From Patiria pectinifera (lineage: Eukaryota > Echinodermata > Asteroidea > Valvatida > Asterinidae), in assembly GCA_029964075.1 (NCBI GenBank), contig CM057147.1, positions 27,363,513 to 27,427,512 on the forward strand: a DNA stretch of 64,000 bases, given 5' to 3'. The position numbers and the translations under genes were made by a program. The notes beneath the pieces are model-generated. The model was not told the DNA's origin, did not search any database, and saw nothing but the letters and a program-made list of their open reading frames with translations. Positions 1 through 12,100 of this stretch are shown piece after piece. Each line of letters starts with the position of its first letter. The first letter of the stretch is position 1.

Positions 1-165
1 GAATGATGCACCAATCGGTACTTGGCAAGCCCCTAGTGGTTATCAGCTTCTTCAGTGCACCAATCCAGGAGACTCACTGACCCACACAAGCATGGCTTTA
101 AAGGCAGGCGGTGCCCAGTTTACGTGGACTCCACCCACAAATGCCACAGGAATTATCAGCATAAT
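1..165 (+). CDS. Exon 1 (partial): Reeler domain
   Basis: The reading frame begins at base 2 and runs to the donor GT at 166, ending in phase 2. Visible Reeler signatures are a PIGTW stretch, C at residue 20 of the piece, the [10 protein letters not shown] segment and the F-TWTPP motif. The left edge of the window cuts the exon, so the beginning of the domain is missing. Reeler domains are extracellular modules of reelin, F-spondin and ferric-chelate reductase-like proteins. Confidence 0.8.
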
Positions 166-3100
166 GTACGTTCAACTTGTTCAAAAAGAAAATCTTTCCC
201 ATTTTTCTTCTTTTTTAAAAATAAACCTTAAAAAAAACCCAAAGCGTTGTTAAAAAATGTTGTTGATGAAATCTTGCATTCATTTTACAGTGTTTATGTC
301 CTTAAAAGACAAACTTGTAATCCTGTTATTGAGATTGATTTTTTTTCGCTTTTTTATTTCTTATTAGGGGAACGATTGCCCTCCAAAAGGAAATTTTTTG
401 GACTGGACACATTGCTGCCATTACACCAGCATCTGAAATTCCAACAGGTAATAGTTGTGGCATTTAATTTCATGTCTCCATTATGTATAGCATGCAGGCA
501 CAATAGAAATAACGTACATATGTTTTTCAAGATTCTTACCTTGTTTGCTTTTCTCTTGTACTGCAAAAAAAAAAAAAAAAAAAAAATGATAGAGGATGAC
601 TTTATTTCACTTTTCATAATAATCTACTTTGAACAGCGGCCCGATAAATTTACACTCAAACCAAACTCATCTAAATATTTTGTCATTTCTAAATCTCCCC
701 ACCACATAATTAATTAAAGGCTCTGGTGTTTTGCTTCATGTACTTGTGCAAGGAAAATTCCATAGCTGCATGTACTTCCATTACTCTTTTGACACTCTTG
801 ATGCTGTCATTGTTTTGTAGCTTTTAATTGAGTTTACCTTACTTTTTTTCCGAATCTTATGATACAAAAATTAAACATTTGCTAATTTGAACTTGACATT
901 GTTTGAATAAATTATATTACATTGATTTGACATGTTTATGTTCTGTTAAACACACTGAAGGATAGGTGTAAAATATGGTTAAAATTTAGATTGAAAAGGA
1001 AACTTTAGGTTGAACAGGAAATGGAGAAAATACTGTTCTAAAGTGGCTCCTGTGTCTAGCACCCCATGATCCATCCCCTCCCTCCCACTTTGTTTGTTAG
1101 TTGGTTTTTTGGCAGAGGAATCCACACCCGTCCTCTGCAAAATGGGAACATTTCTAGATCCACTGTTGTTTGAGGTGGATAGTTTATATAAGCTTCCTTA
1201 GGTATTGGAAGTTGACAGACAACTTTGCCTTTGGAAAAAGTTTGTTAGTCATCTTCCAATATTGAGAGGAGCTACATGTAATATTGTCTATCCACCGGAA
1301 ATAACTATGTTGCACATGTATTTGATTATACCTCATATTTGTTACACTACTATTATCGAGTTACACAACAATTTTCTCAGCAACACCTGCATGGTATGAG
1401 CTGCCATCTTTTCATGAGCTGGGATGGTGACTGATATTCGTGCGTGTGCATGCATTACCCCCCCCCCCCCCGTTCAATAGTTCAGCAATTGCATGCTAAG
1501 TATTTAAGTAGACTATCGAACACTTAACCCATGCGATAGTCGACTGCGCTTATTTCTCAACCTTGCGCATGAATCTTTGCGTGTGTTCTGGGTAAATAGC
1601 AAAACTAGCGACCATCATGTGATGGTGAATGGACCAGTGGCAGAATCGTAGGGGGCGCAGCCAGTGCGTGCCCCCCCCCCTATTTTTCACAGTTTGGCTT
1701 GTCTTTTTCCCCTGCTTCTTCTGCCGTCCAATACAGAAATTTTCACCCACATGAGCAAATATATATATGTTTGGATTTCGCATACATTTTGTGCCCCTTC
1801 TCTCCTCCCCCTCCTTTTTTTCTGCATGTGCCACTGAGTAAGAATTTATATTATTTCCTAAAGTGCCTAAAAACTGCACATAGCCATTTTGGGTCCAGCT
1901 TAACATAGCAAGATTAGCCTCAATATAGTATTTATAAATTGTCAAATTTTATTGCAGGTGGTTGTGCAAGTGAGCCTTGTGTCAATGGGCTGTGTTTTCA
2001 AGGGATTTCTGACAGCTATGTCTGTTCATGTGACTCGGGATTCGAAGGAGCTACTTGTAGTAGTCAAATATACAGTAAGTACATTGAACACTCTCATGAC
2101 AAGAGCCCGATCGCTCTATTTTGTCAGTGCTTGTCTAAATGGCAGTATTACTGTCATTTAGCCAAGCACTGACAAAAGACAGTTTGTCAAATTATTTTCA
2201 GATGACCAAACTATTTATTGAACTACATCAGTCAGTTGCTGTGTCACGCGTTGCTGCTCTATTTTCTCGTCCACACAACTGATAGCAACGCAAGGCCAGC
2301 GAACGATGGCCGTAAAAAAGGGCTTCAGAAAATTCGCAATTTTCATGGCAAACCACAACCGATCCAAACAAACCAAGTTGTTTTAGGTAGTTAAAGACCT
2401 ACTTCATGCATCTGTCAAGGTATTTTTTTCTCAAAAAAAGAAGGATTTTGATGCATTTTGACGATATTATCTCACGGACAAATCGACTAAAAATTAGGTC
2501 AGGAAATTTCTGATTTTTTTTAAGAACGATGAAAGTCTCCCAAATGTTGAAGTAATCAAACAAAAGAGTGAACCTTCATCTACAAAAAAATCTCGTAAAC
2601 GTGATGTCGTTAATATTTTAAGAATTCGATGTACACCTAACCCTAACTCCCTAAGGGCTTTGCAAAATTGTGTTGAATTTGGAGGATTCAGGACTGTTAG
2701 GGAACTTCCATTTTTCACAACGCGAAAAGATCGTCGCCATTGTAAAACATATTGAGCGAGGAACCCAAACACGGTGTGACCTTGTGACCCATACGCCCAC
2801 TGATTGATCGAGCTCGCGCTCCAGTATGGCCTGCTTAATATTCATGTCATTCATTGTGCGAATAGTGCGTGCTATTCACAATGTTTTTAGGTCAGCGTAT
2901 GTTTACACGCGTACATTGTGATTGTAAATCATGAAATCTCGCAAGTCTTCATTTTTCAGCTGGCGATTTGGACCAAACATTAGAAGTCTCCTGCACGTGT
3001 TTCACATGAAAATGAAACGTTTAGTTTCCTCTATCTACTAAGCCTTGCCATTTGTTTCTTTTTTTTCTTTTTAAGAATCGAATGTGCACCTAAAAACTAT

Positions 3101-6100
3101 CGGCCCTTGATTTTGTTGATAAAAAATATGATTTTGTTTGGGCCATGACAACACTTTATATTTGTCAAAATTAGCAGTTATTTTTTTAATCAAAATAAAG
3201 CACACGATTTCTACTGTTCACTTATTTAGCCATCTTGGCCAAACAGTGCATGAATCGAGCCACTTTTTTGTGTTTTTCTGTAGTCTCGAATAAATCTTAT
3301 AAAATCTCGCGTACGCTTTTGGGCCTTGCGTGCTTGACCTCAGGACGAGATACTGAGGTCAAACAGGGCTGTGTGCGTGACATATTGCTACTGACTGTAC
3401 ATGAAGATCACCTTTCCCCGAAAAAAAGACCCTCAATTTGTTTGGCATGATAAGAAATCTATCTTACATGCAACCGTAATCAAGTTTTTAACTTGGAGAT
3501 ATAGTGCAACATAACTCAGAGTATTTTTATTTTTTTATTTTTCATTAAAGGGGAATATACCTCATTTGCTTTTGCTGTAATTTGCAGAAATGGAGGGAAT
3601 TGGGGGGTTGGAAATATATAGCAAATATAGTTACACTGACTTTTTTGCGGTTTTGGGTTCGAAAATGCTATAAAAACCAAGAAAAACAATCATTTTCCTG
3701 TAGTCTGGTTCCCTGACTCCATTTAAGAAGAAACAGAGCAGTTTACATATATTGGGGAATTGTAAGGTCAGGGAACCAGTCTAGCTGGCTTGTACCCGTC
3801 CATAGGTATGTAATCGATTGCAAACAAGTGCGATGGTCAACTGGGGCCAGTATTTGGAGAAAAAAAGCCAGTTTTCTCCAACGCTGATCGGCCGATCAGC
3901 GTTGGAAATTGATACAAAAATACCACTTTTCTTGAAAATGACAGTATACCAGCTAGGTGCCATGATTTTACAGGATGCTTTACACTGTCATTCACTAACA
4001 GTCCAGCAAGGTATTTCAAAATGATTTGGTAGTTTTATTTTTTGATGTTTGCAAATGTTGTATTTTCCCTTTAACAATAAACATTTGCATTCATAAATAC
4101 CTACAGTTTACCCATTCTAATTAATTGAGAGCCCGTCACGTGGCCGGTTCTAAACGGTTGATATAAGACCGGCTGGATGTCTTAAACACTTTTCCAGTGT
4201 CACATGGACTCCTATAAAATCCTGTGCTTTTTACTGTTTTATTGGTGGAACATTCACAGTGTACTACAAGTGAGTCAGTATTACGTAGTATTACTGGCAC
4301 AGCTGCGCAGTACGTCAATGCAGGTGCCCAATCTCCGTATAAGGAGTTGTTTACGACTAGGAACATACCATAAAATAGCTAGAGGGGTGTTTGGAAAAAC
4401 ATAAAGTAAACTTTTGAACAAAATCTTTGAAAATTTATAATAAAAATTAACTTTTTTTTTTTTTTTTTTTACATTTGGACCAATTTTTTGGACGGAAAAG
4501 GTATTTATGAATGGGAATAAGTGCGTACTTATGGCCAGTATTAAGCACTATGTTTAATACCAGTCGGAGTCTGGATGCTGATAGTTACCCTCGCCTTTGG
4601 TTCGGGATATTATCACCCATCCAGACTGAACCAGTATCAAACATAATGTTTAAAAACGGCCAAGCACACAGGACCGACACACAAGGGACTGCAACAGATC
4701 ATTTGTGCCCTCGGCTGTTGCGTCTTTTGTTGAAAACAGTCCTCCATGGTACAGTTAGGCCTATTGCTTAGTCTGTGGAGAGTGTTATGTTACAGGGACA
4801 AAGGGAAACACAAGCATTAATGTACTGGGGTATAGTAAACTCGACTAAGTCTACTTGTTATTATCCCTAAAAATTTAGGCGAAACATTTTAGCTGAATTC
4901 ACTTTCATCCCTGGTACATATGTCGGGTGCTAATGGGCTGAAAATATAATAATGAATATATGGTTGTCTTCCAATTTTTCAGGCCCATACTGTATGGATG
5001 GTCGTGTTTGTGGCACGGGAGGCACCTGTTTTCAGTCATCTACGACTCCTGGTACATACTTGTGTGTCTGTGATTCAATGCACACTGGTGCCGACTGTAT
5101 GACTGAAAGTAAGTTACATGTACAACCAACTCCTCCCATTCAACAAAGAGTATTCCATTTTCACAAAACTCAAACTTCTCAAGGCATGTTATCCTGTTAA
5201 AACAGTGAATCTTAGCAAGGATTGTGCATTGTTAATCTTGACAGTTTTCCATTTCACGACTCATGTTTGGCATGCTGTAAAGCTTGCTAATTGCTGGTAC
5301 ATTGGCTTGCTGTTAAATAACGTTAATTGTCCATGACCAGATTTTTATTTTTATGCCTATTTTAACTGGAAAAACCCATTCTTTTTTCAACAATTAGAAA
5401 CTTCCTGTGAACCATCGCCATGTCTGAATGGTGGAATTTGTTTCATTGGAAGCACATCGGGCGGGTTCTTCTGTTTGTGTCCAACAGGCTTCATGGGAAC
5501 TCGATGTGAAAACAGGGGTAAATAATTTAATTTCAAACAATTTGATTTAAACAAAAAAGTGTACAGGTATCAAAATATATGATTTCCCCACTTTAAAAAC
5601 TTGGGGGGGGGGGGGGACCTGTCCTCCCCCACCGATTGATGCTCATGAATCTATTAATACTAGTATAGCTTTATAGTTATTTGATTTAGACTGCTCCTTG
5701 CTTAACTACTAGTGCACACATGCTACTTTCTGTTATTAACACATTAAATAACTGAATTATTGAGTTAAAAAGTCCCAACTAACATACCAGATTAATGTGA
5801 CGCCTCCTTGAAATGTTCAAGAACTTGTTAATGTTCTAAGCTTTTATTAAAAACACTTCCCCAATTATCAAAGAATCAAGATTAACAAATATTGATAATG
5901 TCCCTGGTATAGCACATCATCCAAGTACTCTCAAAAACCCTAACCCTTTACGTTCCCTAGGACTACCCTGCCACATCCAACAGATTTGGACGGTTGCTCT
6001 CATAAGTTTCCTGCTCAATCCAACACAGTCCAACAGAGGTCATTTTGCCGGGTAACTTAAGTTACAAAATGACTTGCCTGCTCAATCCAACAGAATCCAA

Positions 6101-9100
6101 CTCTGCCTTATTTTTCTGTTGCCTGCTGAACCCAACTGAGTCCAACATGGCGTAATTTACCAGCACCCAACATATTTTGAATCTTAATGTTTTCAGTTTA
6201 ATTTAGTATTTAACGATTATTCGAAACTGTGTTTGACCGAATATTCGGATATTCGAAACTGCCAGCTACAAATGGGTGCTGTGCCAGTCAAAAGTTGTAC
6301 GCAGAGCGCGCAAATTTGCATGCAGCGATCGATATGGAGTGTTTTGCGTTACTTGTTTTATAACTGTCAAAGGCTTTTAAAGCTATAGTCCATCATTTGG
6401 AATTAGTGCATTTTATTCGTTTGAAGCAACAAAGTGTTCAAAATCTAATGAAGGATACTAAACAACTTACTGGATGAAGTTTCAGCTCAGCTTCAGCTTC
6501 ATATTCCGAGAAATACAGCATTCTAGGATCTCAATTTAAAATCAAAAGTTGCTAAATCATGTTTCGAATTGTTTTGAATTGCAGCTTTACGCGATGTTGC
6601 GCACTGATCCAACGAATTATAGCAACCGTGACGCGCGCCTGTGCGTCGTTCCAATGCGTGTGCACGCTGCGCCGAATAACAAAACGAACAACTAATTTAA
6701 ATTTTCCTACGGTGCTTCTTAAGAAGCAACGTTGGAAATGCCTTCTTTCGTTGATTTCTTCAAAATGAGAGCTTGCCAGAAAGAATAATTTCACAGGGAG
6801 TTTAGTCCCCTTACTATTTTTCAACCAGTATGTTTTTTAACAATAATTACGCCGGTTACTTTTTTGATAGCTGCAAATGATGGACTCGGGCTTTAAACCT
6901 GTTAAAAGGATAGAAACAATACACACCCTTACCGAACATGACTGCTGTCCAACAGCAGTCCAATAGCAGTTTCATAGCATTCCGCATAGCATGCGAATGC
7001 TATGAATGAATGTTGTCAGTCCATAGCATTCTCATATAGCATTCATTGAGGTATAGCAGTCCGATAGCAGTCCGATAGCAGTCCGATAGCAGGTCAGGAA
7101 GCCGAATTATTTAGATGAGATTTAGCATGCGCATGCTATCAGGAATGCTTTCATAGCATGCAACTGGAAGGCTATGGGATAGCATGTGCATGCTATTTTG
7201 CATGCTATTTTGCATGCTATGTGAATGCTATGTGAATGCTTTGTGAATGCTATGTGAATGCTATGTGAATGCTATGTGAATGCTATGTGAATGCTATGTG
7301 AATGTATATGTGAATGCTATGTGAATGCGATGTGAATGCTATGTGAATGCTATGTGAATGCTATTGCATGTTATAACACCTCACCCACAGATTCTGTGTC
7401 TTAATTGGCCGAGAGCGAGTCACATGTTACTTTCTAATTTTGCTATCTTTCTGTGCACGGCCAAAAGTACAATGCGCATAGCAACCAAAGTACTATACCA
7501 TTAGCAACCAAAGTACTATTTCCACGGCGCGGTATTTGTGTGCAAATGCATGCTGGTGTGCGCGTTGCGCGTTGTGCGCGTAGCGCGTATTATTCCAAAG
7601 AGAGCGCGCCGCAGACTTGGGTTCAAACATTTCGTGAAGGGTTAGTTTTGAAGAGAGAAATACATTTTCCACCAATTTTGTATTGAAATTGAAGTTAATT
7701 TCAACTGTGTTCAGATTTAAATAATGTAAAATATGATCAAGCAGAATTTGTGGGTGAAGTGTTATAAAAAAAATATTGAATGCTTTATCTCGTGGTGAAG
7801 TAAAACTAGCCTCCCTCGGTGATCCATGGACCATTCTATTTTCCCTCGGCTTCACCTCGGGAAAATAGAATGTCCATGGATCACCTCAGGAGCCTAGTTT
7901 TACTACAACACTCGAAGCATTCAATAATTGTATACTATGATGAATGTTATGTGAATGCTATCATTACTGCTATCGTGAAATGGACAGGGCCGGGCATCCT
8001 ACAATTACAAAATACATTTTCAATGTCACAATACACCCAAAATTTACTCAAGTGGTAAAGCTTTATCTAATAATTTTATGCATTGAACCATTTTACCAAC
8101 ACATTTTTAAATTTATAAAAGACCTATGATGTGGACTGCGATCAAAATATATAAAATTAAAAATTTGTTCTTTAAGACTTAATTTGTCAGCTTCATTCTT
8201 TGGTGCACGTACAAACTTCGAAACACTTTGTCTAACATTGTCATGCTTTAAGTAATGGCCAGAAATTTGATGAAACTATTCTGCTTAATTTGAATTATCT
8301 TTGGGGCAACCACTAGTCACTTTTATATTTGGCATCACAATTTAAAAACAATCACATGTATGTGTGATTCATTCAAAATGTATAGCTGATTCAAAAATTC
8401 AATCATGGAGAAAGGAATATGTTTAAGACTTTACATCTCAACGCCATGAACACCAGTATGCTCAAAACCAAAATAAGATTGTCTTCATCAAGCCAAAAAT
8501 TGAATACCACCACAGCATAGTAGTACAAAACTGTACACTTACCGACTATTTGGAATGCTATTTTCATTCTGCATGCTTTCAAGAATGCTATATGGACTGT
8601 TAAAGTTAGCATTCATCAAGTCATCATCATCTGTGAATGCTATGTAAATGCTATAATAGCATGCACATGCTATCCGGGAACTGCTATTATAGCAGTCCAA
8701 GTCGGTAAGAGCAGCCGTCGAAAAAAGTTAATATTGACTCAAAAAAGTGCACCTGACTATACAATGGCCCAACTTTATGATAAAGTACAGTGGAACGTTG
8801 CTATACCAACCATTCATTTGGCTATACCGAACATCGTCCTTGGCTCCCGAATTTTGTGTACGACGGTGGCCCTGGACCGACATTTTAATGTTGACCTTTT
8901 CAATATGGACCTGTATCTTTTTAACCCTCCGAGCAGCGAAGTGGTGATTTATTGTCCACATTTTCCAAATATGTGCATAATTTTTTTTTTCCAATGGGCC
9001 AATAAGGCCAAGCTACCATGTAATCTTCACCCCTACTATACATCACACTCCTGTAGACTCCCATTTGCCAGACCCTAGCCAGTAAGGGGTGTTAAAAGAC

Positions 9101-12100
9101 AGAAGCCAAGATGGCGCCCAATGCCTTTGTGCAGTAATGGGAGATCTTAGTGTCTAACCCCTAAGTTCCGCCGATCTCTTTGTGTCAACCCCTCGTGCCG
9201 CCAGGACCCCAGATAGGTTGTAAACAATCCCTGGCCATATGTGCCCTATATCTTGTGCATGTACAGGTATGCCAGGGTTAATTAAAAGTGGTGATAAAAT
9301 TATCCACGTTGTTCCATGGTGTGATTTTTTTGATAAGCTGCTCGTAGGGTCAATATTGACGTATCTTCGCAATATGCACATTGAATGTTGCTTAATATTG
9401 CAATGTGGAAGTTCTTCCTTCTCAATGTGAATGTTCCAACTTGTTAATATTAACGTTCGATCTTGTCAATGTGCACCATGAATCATGCTTGATGTCAGCG
9501 TTGTTGCAATATCAATCATGAACCTAATTCGCATTATAAACGTTGAACCTTGCATCTTGTTAAGGTTATTGTTTAACCGTGCTCCTTTGCGATGTGAATC
9601 ATGCGTACTGAAAAGTACAATGCCCTCGCCAAACCATGTAGTTTAATTTACCACATAGGATGGAGTTTCAATACGACGGCTGTTTAATGTCACTTAACCT
9701 TGGTCTAGCTTGAAGTGTTGTTAATCGTGGAACATTAAGGCTCTCTGTTTCAATTCATACATCTTTTGTAATTTATGTTCAGGCTATTAAGCGCCGTTTC
9801 ACTAGAAAAGATGTGTTCAAATAGATTGTGTCCGATGCGCTGGCACCTGTTGCATTTAGTCTCTTTGAACCAACATTGGTCCGGATCATGCAAACTCAAT
9901 CCGCATCTGGCCTCTCCTTTGTGGCTTGAAGTTTTGTCGAACCGCTGTTTTGCTTTTTACTGGGTTTGACATGTTGTCTCTCATATTCCGTACGTGCCTC
10001 AGCTAAAGTCATCTCCCTTGATTGTGCAAAGTCAACTGCTTCCACAATTGTTAGTGAAGGTTTGTCTCTGGCCTTTTCCATGAGCTTGAGTGATGTGGAC
10101 TTACTGCACAGTCCACTGATGAACCTGTCTCTCAAATTTTCATCGAGCTTGTCGCCGTAGTTGCAATGGAGACTCAGATGTACGAGGGCTACCACGTAAT
10201 CTGTTATGCTATCCGATGACATCTGGGCCCTCTTAGTAAGCCTGCGTCTTTCCGCTACGATGATCGGCACAGCTTTCAGATACTTCCTCAGTATTGACAG
10301 AATATAGTAGTTTTTAAGAAAAGAAGAAATCATCCCATTGCTATAAAAATAGCAATGACTAACATTCACTTTTAGCATCTGTTTCTCTTTTCTGTTTTTT
10401 TTTCCACTTCAGTACACACTACCACTTCAATACCACCCACCACGTCAGAACCAACTACCACTTCAGAACCACCCACCACTTCAGTTCCAACTACCACTTT
10501 AGAACCACCCACCACTTCAGTTCCACCCACCACTTCAGTTCCAACTACCACTTTAGAACCATCCACCACTTCAGTTCCAACTACCACTTTAGAACCACCC
10601 ACCACTTCAGTTCCACCCACCACTTCAGTTCCAACTACCACTTCAGAACCATCCACCACTTCAGAACCGACCACCACTTCAGCACCAACCACCACTTCAG
10701 AACAAACCACGACTTCAGGCCCAACCACCACTTCAGGACGAACCATCACCCAAGTACCAACCACCGCCCAACTAACGACCACATGTGGTAAAGATTTCTC
10801 TTTTAGTGTATGCATCAAGTCATGTTTAAAAAGGCTTACACCAAGTCACTTTAAAAAGTGTGTTTTAAGGCTAATTTTATAAAAAGTTTCTTTGGTATTG
10901 TATACAATGTAGTAAGCTTTCCACAAGTACATAATTAAAATCTCGATTTAACAAAAGTATTTTACATTATAATCAACATTTTACACATGATAATTCGTTG
11001 ACAAAGCAGATTTGTCATCTTTGTTTGACCATTTTTATGCCCTCGGCATCCAGTACATTCGGTAGTTACATATAAAGTATGTGTATTATTTTCATGATTT
11101 CTTCACCACTAACAATTCTACACAACATTTTGCCTTCAATCTCTAAATATTGAAACATTTTTTTCCCGGCACACTTGAAGAGGTTTTTGGCAAATCTATT
11201 CTCATTGCACCCTAGCTTTTAAATCATGTTTTTGTGGGACAAAGCCATAACAGTAATATAGTCAGACTGTCAATAACTGTGAACAATTGTAAACTTCACT
11301 GTAAAAATGTGTTCGCAATTACGGTAAAAGCAATGTCAAACGGGTTGCCAACAAAAAAACTGTAAAATTGCGGTCAGTCACGGGTTTCCAAAGATGACGG
11401 TGGCCGTAATTTCAACACGAATTTCCCGTAAATCTAACGGTAAAGTAACGGTGCCGTAAAGTAATGGAATACAAAGTGGGGTTGCGTTGGGGCTGGGTGC
11501 AGGGGTAGGGAGGGGGATAGGTCCCAGTTAATGCAGCTGGGAGTGGGGTATGCGTATACGTTCTACAGCTTAGACCTAATTGTCTTTTAATTAGTGCTTT
11601 CTATATCATTGAAGGTGAAATTTTTTTTTTAAAGTTGCAACATAACTTGCATCTGTAAGTTATTATGTAATTTTCATTTACAACTTTTTACTGATCCCGC
11701 AATAATTCTGCAATATCGAAGCCTCTGACAGCACAGTGATTACCTTTGTACTAAACACGTAGCGAACCTTGGGTGTGAGCACTATAGGTGTGTATACGAA
11801 TCACAGCTTTAAAAAAAAGCGGCGTGAGGGTTGGAAAGGGGAGGGGTTTTGAAAGGTAACAAATACAAAACATCATCAATCCAAGCAGGCATCAGGCCAC
11901 TAAGTTTACGGGAAATTCACCAGCACATTTTTTTTCTTGGGACGGTTCGAGCACTAAAAAGGAAATGAACAGTGTTTTTACGGGTTTTGTTTACAGTGTT
12001 GACATACACAATTCTGATCAGGTATGAACTTTCTCTTCTCCAACGATTGTAAAAATCTGACGTTAAAACGATTACATTGCATATAAAGTGATACAGTTTG

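Larger units (their letters stand above)
6928..8709. mobile_element. Large TIR element rich in AGCATTC/AGCAGTCC repeats
   Basis: The left end CTTACCGAACATGACTGCTG and the inverted right end (CTGCTATTATAGCAGTCCAA then GTCGGTAAG) match over about 20 bp. The interior near both ends is made of short variants of TAGCAGTCC and GAATGCTAT. No open frame resembles a transposase. A second element (7371-7935) has inserted inside it, so this is the older layer. Confidence 0.55.

Noticed and set aside
1550..1945. 131-codon minus frame in intron 2
   Set aside because: Low-complexity composition including poly-G/C and no recognisable domain or splice context.
2632..2660. Telomere-like CCCTAA repeats (also near 5936 and 24646)
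   Set aside because: Only about two units each, not an array.
10372..10818. 148-codon minus-strand frame rich in VVVGTEVVG
   Set aside because: Exact antisense shadow of the Thr/Pro repeat exon; the plus strand has splice sites and matching phase.
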